A stretch of DNA of 21,469 nucleotides, from the IMG/VR virus record IMGVR_UViG_3300028393_001974, positions 1 through 21,469 of that record; one strand, 5' to 3'. The notes under the pieces are model-generated. The model saw nothing but the letters and a program-made list of their open reading frames with translations. It had not been told where the DNA came from and did not search any database. This stretch comes from a virus. A program made the position numbers and the translations under genes. Of this stretch, positions 9,449-14,455 are shown in pieces; positions within the stretch are counted from its first letter, which is position 1; every line of letters begins with the position of its first letter.

Positions 9449-9464
9449 CGTGATCTTAATCACA
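9449..9464. promoter_or_regulatory. CRP/GlxR-like operator
   Basis: The sequence CGTGATCTTAATCACA matches the TGTGA-N6-TCACA palindrome used by CRP-family regulators (CRP in mycobacteria, GlxR in corynebacteria) at 9 of 10 conserved positions. It lies in AT-rich DNA between the divergent blocks, next to another short palindrome AGTATTTTATACT (9478-9490). A host cAMP-type regulator could act on one or both divergent promoters. One site in one genome may be chance, so confidence is moderate. Confidence 0.4.
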
Positions 9465-9518
9465 TTGTATATAGATAGTATTTTATACTGGCTTTGAGCC
9501 TAAAGTATTTTTATCACC

Positions 9519-9555
9519 GTCTCAATATATGAGATGCTATCTTAATATGTGAGAC
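9519..9555. repeat. Paired operator-like repeat AATATRTGAGA
   Basis: AATATATGAGA (9524-9534) and AATATGTGAGA (9544-9554) repeat directly at exactly 20 bases, two helical turns apart. The outer bases GTCTCA (9519-9524) and TGAGAC (9550-9555) also form an inverted repeat. The spacing puts both copies on one face of the DNA, as expected for a cooperative repressor or activator site. It sits in the AT-rich part where the divergent promoters should be. Confidence 0.35.
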
Positions 9556-9908
9556 TATATTTAGAAAAAATATTGTGGTGGATAGTACGTATAACCCACC
9601 GCCCGTATAAAAATGGGGCGGGTCGTTGCCTAAGCGAGCGCGGTTATCGCGTGCTTACCCCCACGCTAGGCGCTCGCATCTACCCACAATTAGGGACGCG
9701 TTGCGCGTCCATTGCAAGGCATTGCCCACCGTATTAGGGGCGTTTGCATCTATATAAGCGCGTTAATTGGTTATTAAGCGGGTTTGGATAGACACTACCT
9801 ATCGCCATCATTAGGCCCTATAGGCGCCAGGATTCCCGCCAGATCCAGGCTATCCGCTGCCAGGATCCTGGACCCCTAACCCGCTGCAACTAGTGGCGTA
9901 GATCACTG

Positions 9909-9927
9909 GCGTGTCCTATTGACACGC
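9909..9927. repeat. Inverted repeat overlapping a TTGACA box
   Basis: GCGTGTC (9909-9915) and GACACGC (9921-9927) are a perfect 7-base inverted repeat around CTATT. The right part contains TTGACA (9919-9924), a consensus -35. The nearest -10-like box, TATAAG at 9945-9950, is 20 bases away, too far for a normal promoter, so I call an operator-like palindrome rather than a promoter. It is the closest such element upstream of the first rightward gene. Confidence 0.35.
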
Positions 9928-10002
9928 GCTGCCTATGCTGCAATTATAAGCCCTATCGCTAGACTGGCGATGCTTTAAAATAGAATGAAGGGTAATAAAT
10001 AA

Positions 10003-10167
10003 ATGACTAGATCATCCATTAATACACTATTAGACGGTTACGATTATGATAACCAGGCCTGGTATCGCGGCGGCGTATATATCCGCTGCGGGCATCCAGA
10101 ATCTATGGACTGCCGCTGCTACGGTTTGATTAATGAAGGTTTGCCAGTAATAAAGGTGGCGATCTAA
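10003..10167 (+). CDS. Small cysteine-rich protein, unknown
   Basis: A 54-residue protein starting MTRSSINTLLDGYDYD. Its leader AATGAAGGGTAATAAAT (9984-10000) contains the AAGGG ribosome site and is repeated exactly before the LPD29 gene (11717-11733). Residues 29-39 carry CGHPESMDCRC, which could bind a metal with Cys29, His31, Cys37 and Cys39. The stop TAA overlaps the next ATG (TAATG), so it is coupled to the ArdC-N-like gene. No known family is recognised. It is the first gene of the rightward block. Confidence 0.65.
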   Translation: MTRSSINTLLDGYDYDNQAWYRGGVYIRCGHPESMDCRCYGLINEGLPVIKVAI

Positions 10168-10538
10168 TGGCCAGATCTAAGGAGGATAAGCAGCAATTTA
10201 TTAAGGATTTACGCGCTGCTGCTGCAGCGATAGATCATCCAGGCCTGGCGATTCCAGTATCTATTGGCCGCGCTTATTCCAGGTTTAATGCTTTATGTAT
10301 CTTAAGCCAGGATCCACGCGCCACCAATTGTGCGGGATTCTACGCCTGGCGTGATGCAGGCCGCGCCATTAATAAGGGATCTAAGGGAATTGCGATCCTG
10401 GTACCAATGGGGACTTATGGCAATGAAGACGGGGAAGACGTGATGAGATTCTCCTGGCGTTACGTGTTTGATATTAAGCAGACGCATCCAATTACCGATG
10501 CGGACGTTAAAACACTTAAGCAACACCAGGACGCTTAA
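10167..10538 (+). CDS. ArdC N-terminal-like (ssDNA-binding, antirestriction-type) protein
   Basis: A 123-residue protein resembling the N-terminal domain of ArdC (PF08401 type). It has an N-terminal basic helix, then RFNALCILSQDPRATNCAGFYAWRDAGR, then the typical turn INKGSKGIAILVPM, then an aromatic strand WRYVFDIKQTHP. ArdC proteins come from conjugative plasmids, bind single-stranded DNA and protect incoming DNA from restriction; the full ones add a metalloprotease domain, absent here. The short form suggests a stand-alone DNA-binding part. It starts by TAATG overlap with the upstream Cys-rich gene. Assignment is from motif recognition only; a protective role is inferred. Confidence 0.7.
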   Translation: MARSKEDKQQFIKDLRAAAAAIDHPGLAIPVSIGRAYSRFNALCILSQDPRATNCAGFYAWRDAGRAINKGSKGIAILVPMGTYGNEDGEDVMRFSWRYVFDIKQTHPITDADVKTLKQHQDA

Positions 10539-10541
10539 TAC

Positions 10542-10575
10542 TGGACTATTGGCCAGGGATCCGATACCCTGGCCA
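10542..10575 (+). promoter_or_regulatory. Palindromic promoter/operator, copy 1
   Basis: TGGACT (-35, 10542-10547) and TACCCT (-10, 10565-10570) are 17 bases apart. The palindrome TGGCCAGGG (10550-10558) / CCCTGGCCA (10567-10575) overlaps the -10 with its right arm. The next gene starts at 10619. Two further copies with the same architecture lie at 10970 and 11651. A repressor bound to the palindrome would block polymerase; an RNA hairpin at the transcript start is the other reading. Confidence 0.5.
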
Positions 10576-10618
10576 GTGGCCTAGGATTAATGACTACCTA
10601 GGAGAATGAAGGGATGCA

Positions 10619-10783
10619 ATGACTAGCAATTATATCTGCCCTAATTGCGGATCCGCTGCTGCGGTATCTGCAGACTTTAAACCGATTCACTTTACTGGCC
10701 GCCTGGCCAGATTAAGTGAAGGATACTGCACAATAAATTGCGCTAAGTCTGCCTTAATAGGTTGCAGACACTTAACGCGATGA
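10619..10783 (+). CDS. Small zinc-ribbon-like protein
   Basis: A 54-residue protein from ATG 10619 with GAAGGG upstream. CPNC at residues 7-10 and Cys37/Cys41 (CTINC) could make a four-cysteine zinc knuckle, with a further Cys49. An ATG five bases earlier ends after two codons and is not the start. The gene stands alone between promoter copy 1 and a hairpin just after its stop, so it may be a single-gene transcript. No family is recognised; a small nucleic-acid-binding or adaptor role is a guess. Confidence 0.6.
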   Translation: MTSNYICPNCGSAAAVSADFKPIHFTGRLARLSEGYCTINCAKSALIGCRHLTR

Positions 10784-10785
10784 GC

Positions 10786-10803
10786 GGCGGCAAACTAGCC
10801 GCC
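10786..10803 (+). terminator. Possible terminator hairpin
   Basis: GGCGGC (10786-10791) and GCCGCC (10798-10803) flank AAACTA, three bases after the stop of the zinc-ribbon gene. The tract after the stem (AGTTTAGGTT) is only weakly T-rich, so termination may be partial. Confidence 0.4.
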
Positions 10804-10825
10804 AGTTTAGGTTAAGCAGATGCGA

Positions 10826-10869
10826 TCCGCTGCCTATTATCGGACCAGGCTACTGGTCCGCTGCCTATT
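10826..10869 (+). repeat. Direct 13-base repeats around a hairpin
   Basis: TCCGCTGCCTATT occurs at 10826-10838 and again at 10857-10869, 31 bases apart. Between and partly overlapping the second copy, CGGACCAG (10841-10848) and CTGGTCCG (10853-10860) form an 8-base-pair stem with a 4-base loop. Related words (CCGCTGCC, GCGCTGCCTAT) occur at about 9854 and 9926. It lies upstream of the clamp gene in a 266-base gap without a gene. An iteron-like or regulatory role is possible. Confidence 0.4.
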
Positions 10870-10969
10870 CTGGACCGTTGCGCTTATCGCGGCGTATCTA
10901 ATCGTTAATAGTATCTGGTGGACCGATGGCGGATATTGCATCGGATCCAGTATTAATTGCGTTAGGTGA

Positions 10970-11003
10970 TGGACTTAGGCTTAAGGGTAGGGGTATCCTT
11001 AAG
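10970..11003 (+). promoter_or_regulatory. Palindromic promoter/operator, copy 2 (clamp gene)
   Basis: TGGACT (10970-10975) and TATCCT (10994-10999) are 18 bases apart, 50 bases before the clamp ATG. CTTAAGG (10980-10986) and CCTTAAG (10997-11003) pair around GTAGGGGTAT, so the right arm starts inside the -10. Sequence and spacing closely match copy 3 at 11651, with the outer stem pairs changed on both sides. Confidence 0.55.
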
Positions 11004-11049
11004 TCTAGGCCTGGTACCTTGCCAGGATCTTATGAAGGGATCTAAATAA

Positions 11050-11637
11050 ATGACTACTGCAACACTGGAGAAAATAGACGTTACGGTTAACGATCTATAC
11101 GATCTATTAACTGGCGCTGCAATTATGGCTGATAAGGATAATTCCAGATCATCCATTAATGGCGTACACTTATCCGCCGCCGATGGTAAATTATACGTTA
11201 AGGCGACGGACCGTTACCGATTAATTATCGGTAGCGTGGATTATTCTGGCGATCTGCCAGAATCATTAATCCCACTGGACCAGATTAAAAAAATTACCGA
11301 TCTGCTTAAGTCTAATTTAAAAAACACCAGTAATCTACCAGTAGAATTAAACGTCGCTGACACTTACTTAACCGTAGGTTTATTGGGTAGTACTCTAAAG
11401 GTTAGCCTAGCCGATGGTCAATTCCCATCGGTTGAGAAGATAATCAACACCGAGCCAGTGGCCACTAGTGAGATAAGCATAAACGGTAAGTTTTTGGCCG
11501 ATTTTGCTAAGGTACCAGCGGTAAAGTCTCACCAATTAAAACTGCGATTCCAGGGAGATAATAAGCCCGTGATCGTTGAGATTTTGCACGATTCTATTAA
11601 CTGGACCGCGCTACTTATGCCAATGCGGGTTAAGTAG
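11050..11637 (+). CDS. Short DNA sliding clamp homologue (beta-clamp family)
   Basis: A 195-residue protein with clear bacterial beta-clamp features: NGVHLSAADGKLYVKATDRYRL (residues about 37-58), like the domain II strand ending in ATDxxRL; LADGQFPSVEKII (about 119-131), like the loop between domains II and III; and the C-terminus LLMPMRVK, like the ...VVMPMRL end of bacterial DnaN. Normal beta clamps have about 370 residues in three domains. Here there is room for about one and a half: one whole domain II-like unit and the second half of domain III. The start follows GAAGGG and its own promoter. A processivity clamp is the likely role; how the ring closes is unknown. Confidence 0.8.
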   Translation: MTTATLEKIDVTVNDLYDLLTGAAIMADKDNSRSSINGVHLSAADGKLYVKATDRYRLIIGSVDYSGDLPESLIPLDQIKKITDLLKSNLKNTSNLPVELNVADTYLTVGLLGSTLKVSLADGQFPSVEKIINTEPVATSEISINGKFLADFAKVPAVKSHQLKLRFQGDNKPVIVEILHDSINWTALLMPMRVK

Positions 11638-11650
11638 TACGCGGCGGATC

Positions 11651-11685
11651 TTGACTTAGCCGCAAGGGTAGCAATATCCTTGCGG
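11651..11685 (+). promoter_or_regulatory. Palindromic promoter/operator, copy 3 (LPD29 gene)
   Basis: TTGACT (11651-11656) and TATCCT (11675-11680) are 18 bases apart. CCGCAAGG (11660-11667) and CCTTGCGG (11678-11685) pair around GTAGCAATAT. Compared with copy 2, the -35 context GACTTAG, the loop GTAG-N3-TAT, the inner AAGG/CCTT pairs and a downstream TAGGCC are kept, while the outer stem pairs differ but still pair. Confidence 0.55.
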
Positions 11686-11731
11686 GTAGGCCAGCATCCG
11701 ACTAGGAATCTGGATTAATGAAGGGTAATAA

Positions 11732-12268
11732 ATGAGCAGACAATATATAAACTGCGCTGATACCGCTAAACTTATGCGTGCTGCGCTTAAGGCGCAATTC
11801 CCAGGCGTAAAGTTCAGCGTACGATCTAGCGTTTATTCTGGCGGCGCATCCATTAACGTATCCTGGACCGACGGTCCGTTTAAGGATCAAGTGGAAAGCC
11901 TAGCCGAGCGTTACGAAGGCGCAACGTTTGACGGAATGAATGACCTAAAGGAATATCACACTAGCCTGGTTTATTTTGATGGCGATCCAGTGCCTAGGGA
12001 AGTACGTTACGGGTCCGATTTTGTCTTTTATAATCGTGACCTATCCGATGAATACGTGCAGGCCTTATCTTATGAAGGCCAGCAGGTATTAGATCGTAAC
12101 CAGGACACCAGCGGCCAGGTATTCGGGCTGCAGACACAATATAAAGCGGCGGTCCTAGCCAGCGATTATGGCACGATATACGGTCCATATATTTACGGCC
12201 AGAATATCGTTTACCATTTAAGCCAACATATACCAGCACGCAATAATCAACCGATGGGAGTTAAATAA
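11732..12268 (+). CDS. LPD29-domain protein
   Basis: A 178-residue protein whose first 75 residues match the pattern of the large polyvalent protein-associated domain LPD29: CADTAKLMRAALKAQFPG, VKFSVRSSVYSGGASI, NVSWTDGP and a helix ending FDGMNDLKEYH. LPD domains occur in giant multi-domain proteins of phages and conjugative elements and also alone; their biochemical role is unknown. The second half (about 76-178) is Tyr/Asp-rich without a known motif. Its leader AATGAAGGGTAATAAAT is an exact copy of the one at 9984, and it has promoter copy 3 upstream. The stop overlaps the next ATG (TAATG). Confidence 0.8.
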   Translation: MSRQYINCADTAKLMRAALKAQFPGVKFSVRSSVYSGGASINVSWTDGPFKDQVESLAERYEGATFDGMNDLKEYHTSLVYFDGDPVPREVRYGSDFVFYNRDLSDEYVQALSYEGQQVLDRNQDTSGQVFGLQTQYKAAVLASDYGTIYGPYIYGQNIVYHLSQHIPARNNQPMGVK

Positions 12269-12435
12269 TGTCTATAAGTGCAGAGAAGGCTAACGCATAT
12301 GTACTTAACTTTATGGCCGAGATAGATAAGGATGGATGGAGCGGCCAGAGTGATGAATATATTCGCGGCGTTAAAGAAACGCTATCTCATATTAATGGGC
12401 TATTGACTGGATCTATCCAATGGGCGAGTAAATGA
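12268..12435 (+). CDS. 55-residue microprotein, unknown
   Basis: Starts inside the stop of the LPD29 gene (TAATG) and ends by ATGA overlap with the next gene. It encodes 55 residues, MSISAEKANAYVLNF to GSIQWASK, a probably helical acidic protein with three Trp/Tyr-containing turns. No Cys and no known domain. The tight overlaps at both ends and codon use like its neighbours support translation. Confidence 0.5.
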   Translation: MSISAEKANAYVLNFMAEIDKDGWSGQSDEYIRGVKETLSHINGLLTGSIQWASK

Positions 12436-12578
12436 CCAACACAAGCAAAGCCGAGCCGACCATCAACGATCTTAAAAAATCTGCGATGGAAAGCCTAGCC
12501 GATGAAATAAAGTTCACACTATCCTGGTGTGATGAAGTAGAAAAACGACTAAATGAAGGGAAAACGTATAGTGAATGA
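12432..12578 (+). CDS. 48-residue microprotein, unknown
   Basis: Starts by ATGA overlap with the upstream microprotein. It encodes 48 residues, MTNTSKAEPTINDLKK to EGKTYSE, and looks like a single amphipathic helix pair. Residues 20-24 are ESLAD, from the DNA word AAAGCCTAGCCGAT, nearly the same as in the LPD29 gene and the next microprotein. No family is recognised. Confidence 0.45.
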   Translation: MTNTSKAEPTINDLKKSAMESLADEIKFTLSWCDEVEKRLNEGKTYSE

Positions 12579-12711
12579 CGACGATTTAACTGGCCAGGTA
12601 TTATTGGAAAGCCTGGCCGATGCAGCAAATAAATTAATTAAACTTACCAATGAACGCAAAATAATCCTTTCTAGATTGGAAAGGATAATAGAAGGGGAAA
12701 AAAATGATTAA
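12571..12711 (+). CDS. 46-residue helical microprotein, unknown
   Basis: Starts with GTG 12571, ten bases after GAAGGG; the nearby ATG at 12575 gives only four codons in another frame. It encodes 46 residues beginning MNDDDLTGQVLLESLADAANK, a charged helix with leucine spacing that could be a coiled coil. It overlaps both neighbours by 8 bases. ESLAD is shared with the preceding microprotein, which may point to a duplication. Function unknown. Confidence 0.45.
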   Translation: MNDDDLTGQVLLESLADAANKLIKLTNERKIILSRLERIIEGEKND

Positions 12712-12949
12712 AGAAATTACTTTATACCGACAAATAAAATCTAATATAGAAGGCGATTGGTGGGAGTGTAGTTGTGGTAATCAACCTGACTATGAAGGGT
12801 TCTATGCTTGCGACCAATTAGGAAACCCACAACACGACGAAGGCGGTAGCCCTGATGACAAATGGGACACAACCTATTACTACTGCAACAGATGTAAAGC
12901 AGTTATTAACCAATACACAAACGCAATTATTAAGGAAGGGGTAATGTAA
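12704..12949 (+). CDS. Small zinc-binding-like protein, unknown
   Basis: An 81-residue protein with Cys22 and Cys24 (ECSCG), Cys36, and a C-terminal pair CNRC, consistent with one zinc site, set between acidic Gly/Asp-rich loops. GAAGGGG lies upstream at good spacing. From here on the DNA is more AT-rich than upstream. The stop overlaps the next ATG (TAATG). No family is recognised. Confidence 0.6.
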   Translation: MIKEITLYRQIKSNIEGDWWECSCGNQPDYEGFYACDQLGNPQHDEGGSPDDKWDTTYYYCNRCKAVINQYTNAIIKEGVM

Positions 12950-13149
12950 TGACAGCGCAAGAACAGTTAGACAAACTAACCGAGAGCGTGGGCAAAGCCC
13001 TAGCCGACAGTTATGAAACAGGATATAGCCACGCTAGTAATGAGATATTAGCCGAAGTTATTAATGCGCTAACAGAACGGCAAAAAACTAGCCGTGATAG
13101 TGCTGGATTAGACGCAGCAATAGCAATAGTAAAGGGATTTCAGCAGTGA
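12949..13149 (+). CDS. 66-residue helical protein, unknown
   Basis: Starts in the stop of the zinc-like gene. Sequence MTAQEQLDKLTESVGKALADSYETGYSH and onward reads as two amphipathic helices, with no Cys and no membrane part. It ends overlapping a GTG start. ALAD at residues about 17-20 comes from CCCTAGCCGAC, the DNA word that recurs through this block. Function unknown. Confidence 0.5.
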   Translation: MTAQEQLDKLTESVGKALADSYETGYSHASNEILAEVINALTERQKTSRDSAGLDAAIAIVKGFQQ

Positions 13150-13226
13150 TTATTGTTATCGCTATTGGGGCAGGTATAGCAGGGGTTTACCTAGCCGACC
13201 TATTACACAAATGGGAAACTGAGTGA
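13146..13226 (+). CDS. 26-residue membrane microprotein
   Basis: GTG 13146 overlaps the upstream stop and TGA 13224-13226 overlaps the WhiB GTG. The product has one hydrophobic segment, MIIVIAIGAGIAGVYLADLL, and a charged tail HKWETE, enough for one short membrane helix. It is too short for homology, but the double overlap and clean membrane profile favour a real gene, perhaps a translational bridge to WhiB. Confidence 0.4.
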   Translation: MIIVIAIGAGIAGVYLADLLHKWETE

Positions 13227-13627
13227 GGTTTGATACCACCAACGCTAATTGTATAAACCAAGACCCAATATATTTTTTTCCTGAAACAGAACGCAACAGT
13301 AGCGAGGACAGGAAAATGGAATTGGCTATGAATACAGTTAAAGGATTACAGATCTGCGCAAGTTGTCCTATTAGACAAGCGTGTTTGGATAATTCTTTTA
13401 CTTCCATTGATACAATTAACTATGGCATATTTGGTGGCACGCTACCTTATGAAAGGCGAGAAGCAATAGGCAAGATGTCCCGTGAAATCAAACAAAACAC
13501 AACCTATTACCAACATACATACCGCAAACTGGCAGATGAACACGGAGTTCCCCGTCATTACATCAAGCCAAGAGAGGTGAGTGGAGATTTATGGCACGGA
13601 ATATATCAAGACGAACAAAGTGCGTAA
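13223..13627 (+). CDS. WhiB-family iron-sulfur transcription factor
   Basis: A 134-residue protein with the WhiB hallmarks: Cys10 followed by a DP..FFPE segment (residues 14-21), then CASCPIRQAC with Cys45, Cys48 and Cys54 (C-x2-C-x5-C), then GIFGG (68-72) and ERRE (77-80), the turn and start of the basic tail. WhiB proteins hold a 4Fe-4S cluster and usually bind host sigma factor region 4 to redirect transcription. The Cys10-Cys45 gap (34 residues) is longer than usual, and the basic C-terminus is extended by about 50 residues. GTG start with 4-base overlap to the membrane microprotein. Confidence 0.88.
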   Translation: MRFDTTNANCINQDPIYFFPETERNSSEDRKMELAMNTVKGLQICASCPIRQACLDNSFTSIDTINYGIFGGTLPYERREAIGKMSREIKQNTTYYQHTYRKLADEHGVPRHYIKPREVSGDLWHGIYQDEQSA

Positions 13628-14052
13628 CAGTATTAAGTATAGGAGTGCTTATACTTTCAGCCGTATGCTGGAATATAAGCCCGTTAAAGGCTATCCTAAA
13701 CCCAATCAAGGGGATAGTAGAGCCGAACATAAGCGTCAAACAAACGAAAGCGACACAAAATGAAAAAGAAAACAACAGACAACTGGCCGAAGCCTACGCT
13801 TACGCTGGTTGGGGGTGGCAAGATGCCGAGTGGCTCTGCCTCAACACCCTTTGGACCAGTGAGAGCAGGTTTGACCACCTTGCAAAGAACCAGCGAGGAT
13901 CAACTGCTTACGGAATTGCTCAACGACTTGGAGAAACAAGCGACGATCCTTCAATACAAATCCTCAAGGGTCTTAGATATATTTTTAAGCGACACCACAC
14001 ACCTTGTAACGCCTACCGATACTGGCTTAACTCAAGCCCACACCACTACTGA
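13591..14052 (+). CDS. Membrane-anchored lytic transglycosylase-like protein
   Basis: A 153-residue protein with basic N-terminus, membrane helix at about 11-27 (CVTVLSIGVLILSAVCW), a linker, and a C-terminal SLT-like domain: GWGWQDAEWLCLNTLWTSES, catalytic Glu likely E91 before RFDHLA, then GSTAYGIAQ (103-111) and a final helix with AYRYWL. This layout matches small lysozyme-fold transglycosylases and aggregation-promoting-factor-type domains that cut peptidoglycan. It may be an endolysin with a signal anchor or an entry enzyme. GGAG four bases before ATG 13591 supports the start, although it overlaps WhiB by 37 bases. Confidence 0.7.
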   Translation: MARNISRRTKCVTVLSIGVLILSAVCWNISPLKAILNPIKGIVEPNISVKQTKATQNEKENNRQLAEAYAYAGWGWQDAEWLCLNTLWTSESRFDHLAKNQRGSTAYGIAQRLGETSDDPSIQILKGLRYIFKRHHTPCNAYRYWLNSSPHHY

Positions 14053-14351
14053 TGAGTGCTAAACCAACAGAGTTACGCAAACTCATAGCCTTACTTGAAG
14101 GTGAGGCAGATGACGTAGAACAATTAGCCAAATGGGTATGGAAATTAGTAGAGGATTGTTTGGCGGATAGGGAACAGTATGTAATCTTTGCTGTTCACCC
14201 TACCTTGTTCAATCTAGTCCAAGCAGTTGGACCATACACCACCAAAGCACAAGCATTAAAAGATTACAGCAAGCGTATCAACGCTTATGACACAAACTCT
14301 TATGCCCGAATTGCACTATTGAGAAATCCTGATAAGATTATATCTGATTGA
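14052..14351 (+). CDS. 99-residue soluble protein, unknown
   Basis: Starts in the stop of the transglycosylase gene (TGATG). Sequence MSAKPTELRKLIALLEGEADD is an acidic helix; the middle has YVIFAVHPTLFNLVQAVGPYTTKAQA, a strand-helix pair, followed by RINAYDTNSYARIALL. It is the last gene of the rightward block, and its stop codon begins the long stem at 14349. I recognise no family. Confidence 0.6.
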   Translation: MSAKPTELRKLIALLEGEADDVEQLAKWVWKLVEDCLADREQYVIFAVHPTLFNLVQAVGPYTTKAQALKDYSKRINAYDTNSYARIALLRNPDKIISD

Positions 14352-14417
14352 TCTGCTATATCTTCCGTCGGGTTGGAGTTCTTAGAGAGTACTTACCAAC
14401 CAAGACTTAGTAGATCA
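14349..14417 (+). other. Structured 3' untranslated stem-loop
   Basis: TGATCTGCTATATCTT (14349-14364) pairs with AAGACTTAGTAGATCA (14402-14417) with one G-U pair and two mismatches. Next comes a one-sided bulge CCGTCG (14365-14370) and a 6-pair stem GGTTGG/CCAACC (14371-14376, 14396-14401) with a 19-base loop. It begins at the stop codon of the last rightward gene and precedes the terminator, so it would be in the mRNA 3' end or a small RNA. It does not fold as a tRNA. Confidence 0.45.
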
Positions 14418-14455
14418 AAGCGTTGCTCCCTCACCCTTCAGAGGTTGTAGCAACA

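Larger units (their letters stand above)
9401..10002. other. Divergent intergenic region, no convincing gene
   Basis: About 600 bases separate the leftward virion block from the rightward block. The left part (9400-9590) is AT-rich and probably carries promoters, though I could not place a clean -35/-10 pair. The right part is GC-richer and full of inverted repeats: CCGCCC/GGGCGG (9599-9604, 9616-9621), GCGAGCGC/GCGCTCGC (9634-9641, 9670-9677), GGACGCG/CGCGTCC (9694-9700, 9704-9710), CCAGGATCCTGG (9860-9871) and GCGTGTC/GACACGC (9909-9915, 9921-9927). A 62-codon frame at 9549-9737 has no ribosome site and no plausible protein character. The region could include a replication origin; the sequence does not prove it. 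Confidence 0.5.

Noticed and set aside
9549-9737. Plus-strand 62-codon frame in the divergent region
   Set aside because: No ribosome site, Arg/Pro-rich shadow composition, and it crosses several strong inverted repeats.
9919-9950. TTGACA with TATAAG as a promoter for the first rightward gene
   Set aside because: The spacing is 20 bases, longer than a working sigma-70-type promoter; kept only as an operator-like palindrome.
10302-10526. Minus-strand 74-codon frame inside the ArdC-N-like gene
   Set aside because: Antisense shadow of a clearly conserved coding region, with no ribosome site.
14349-14417. tRNA gene in the convergent gap
   Set aside because: No T-loop GTTCRA with matching acceptor and anticodon arms on either strand; the pairing is one long imperfect stem.
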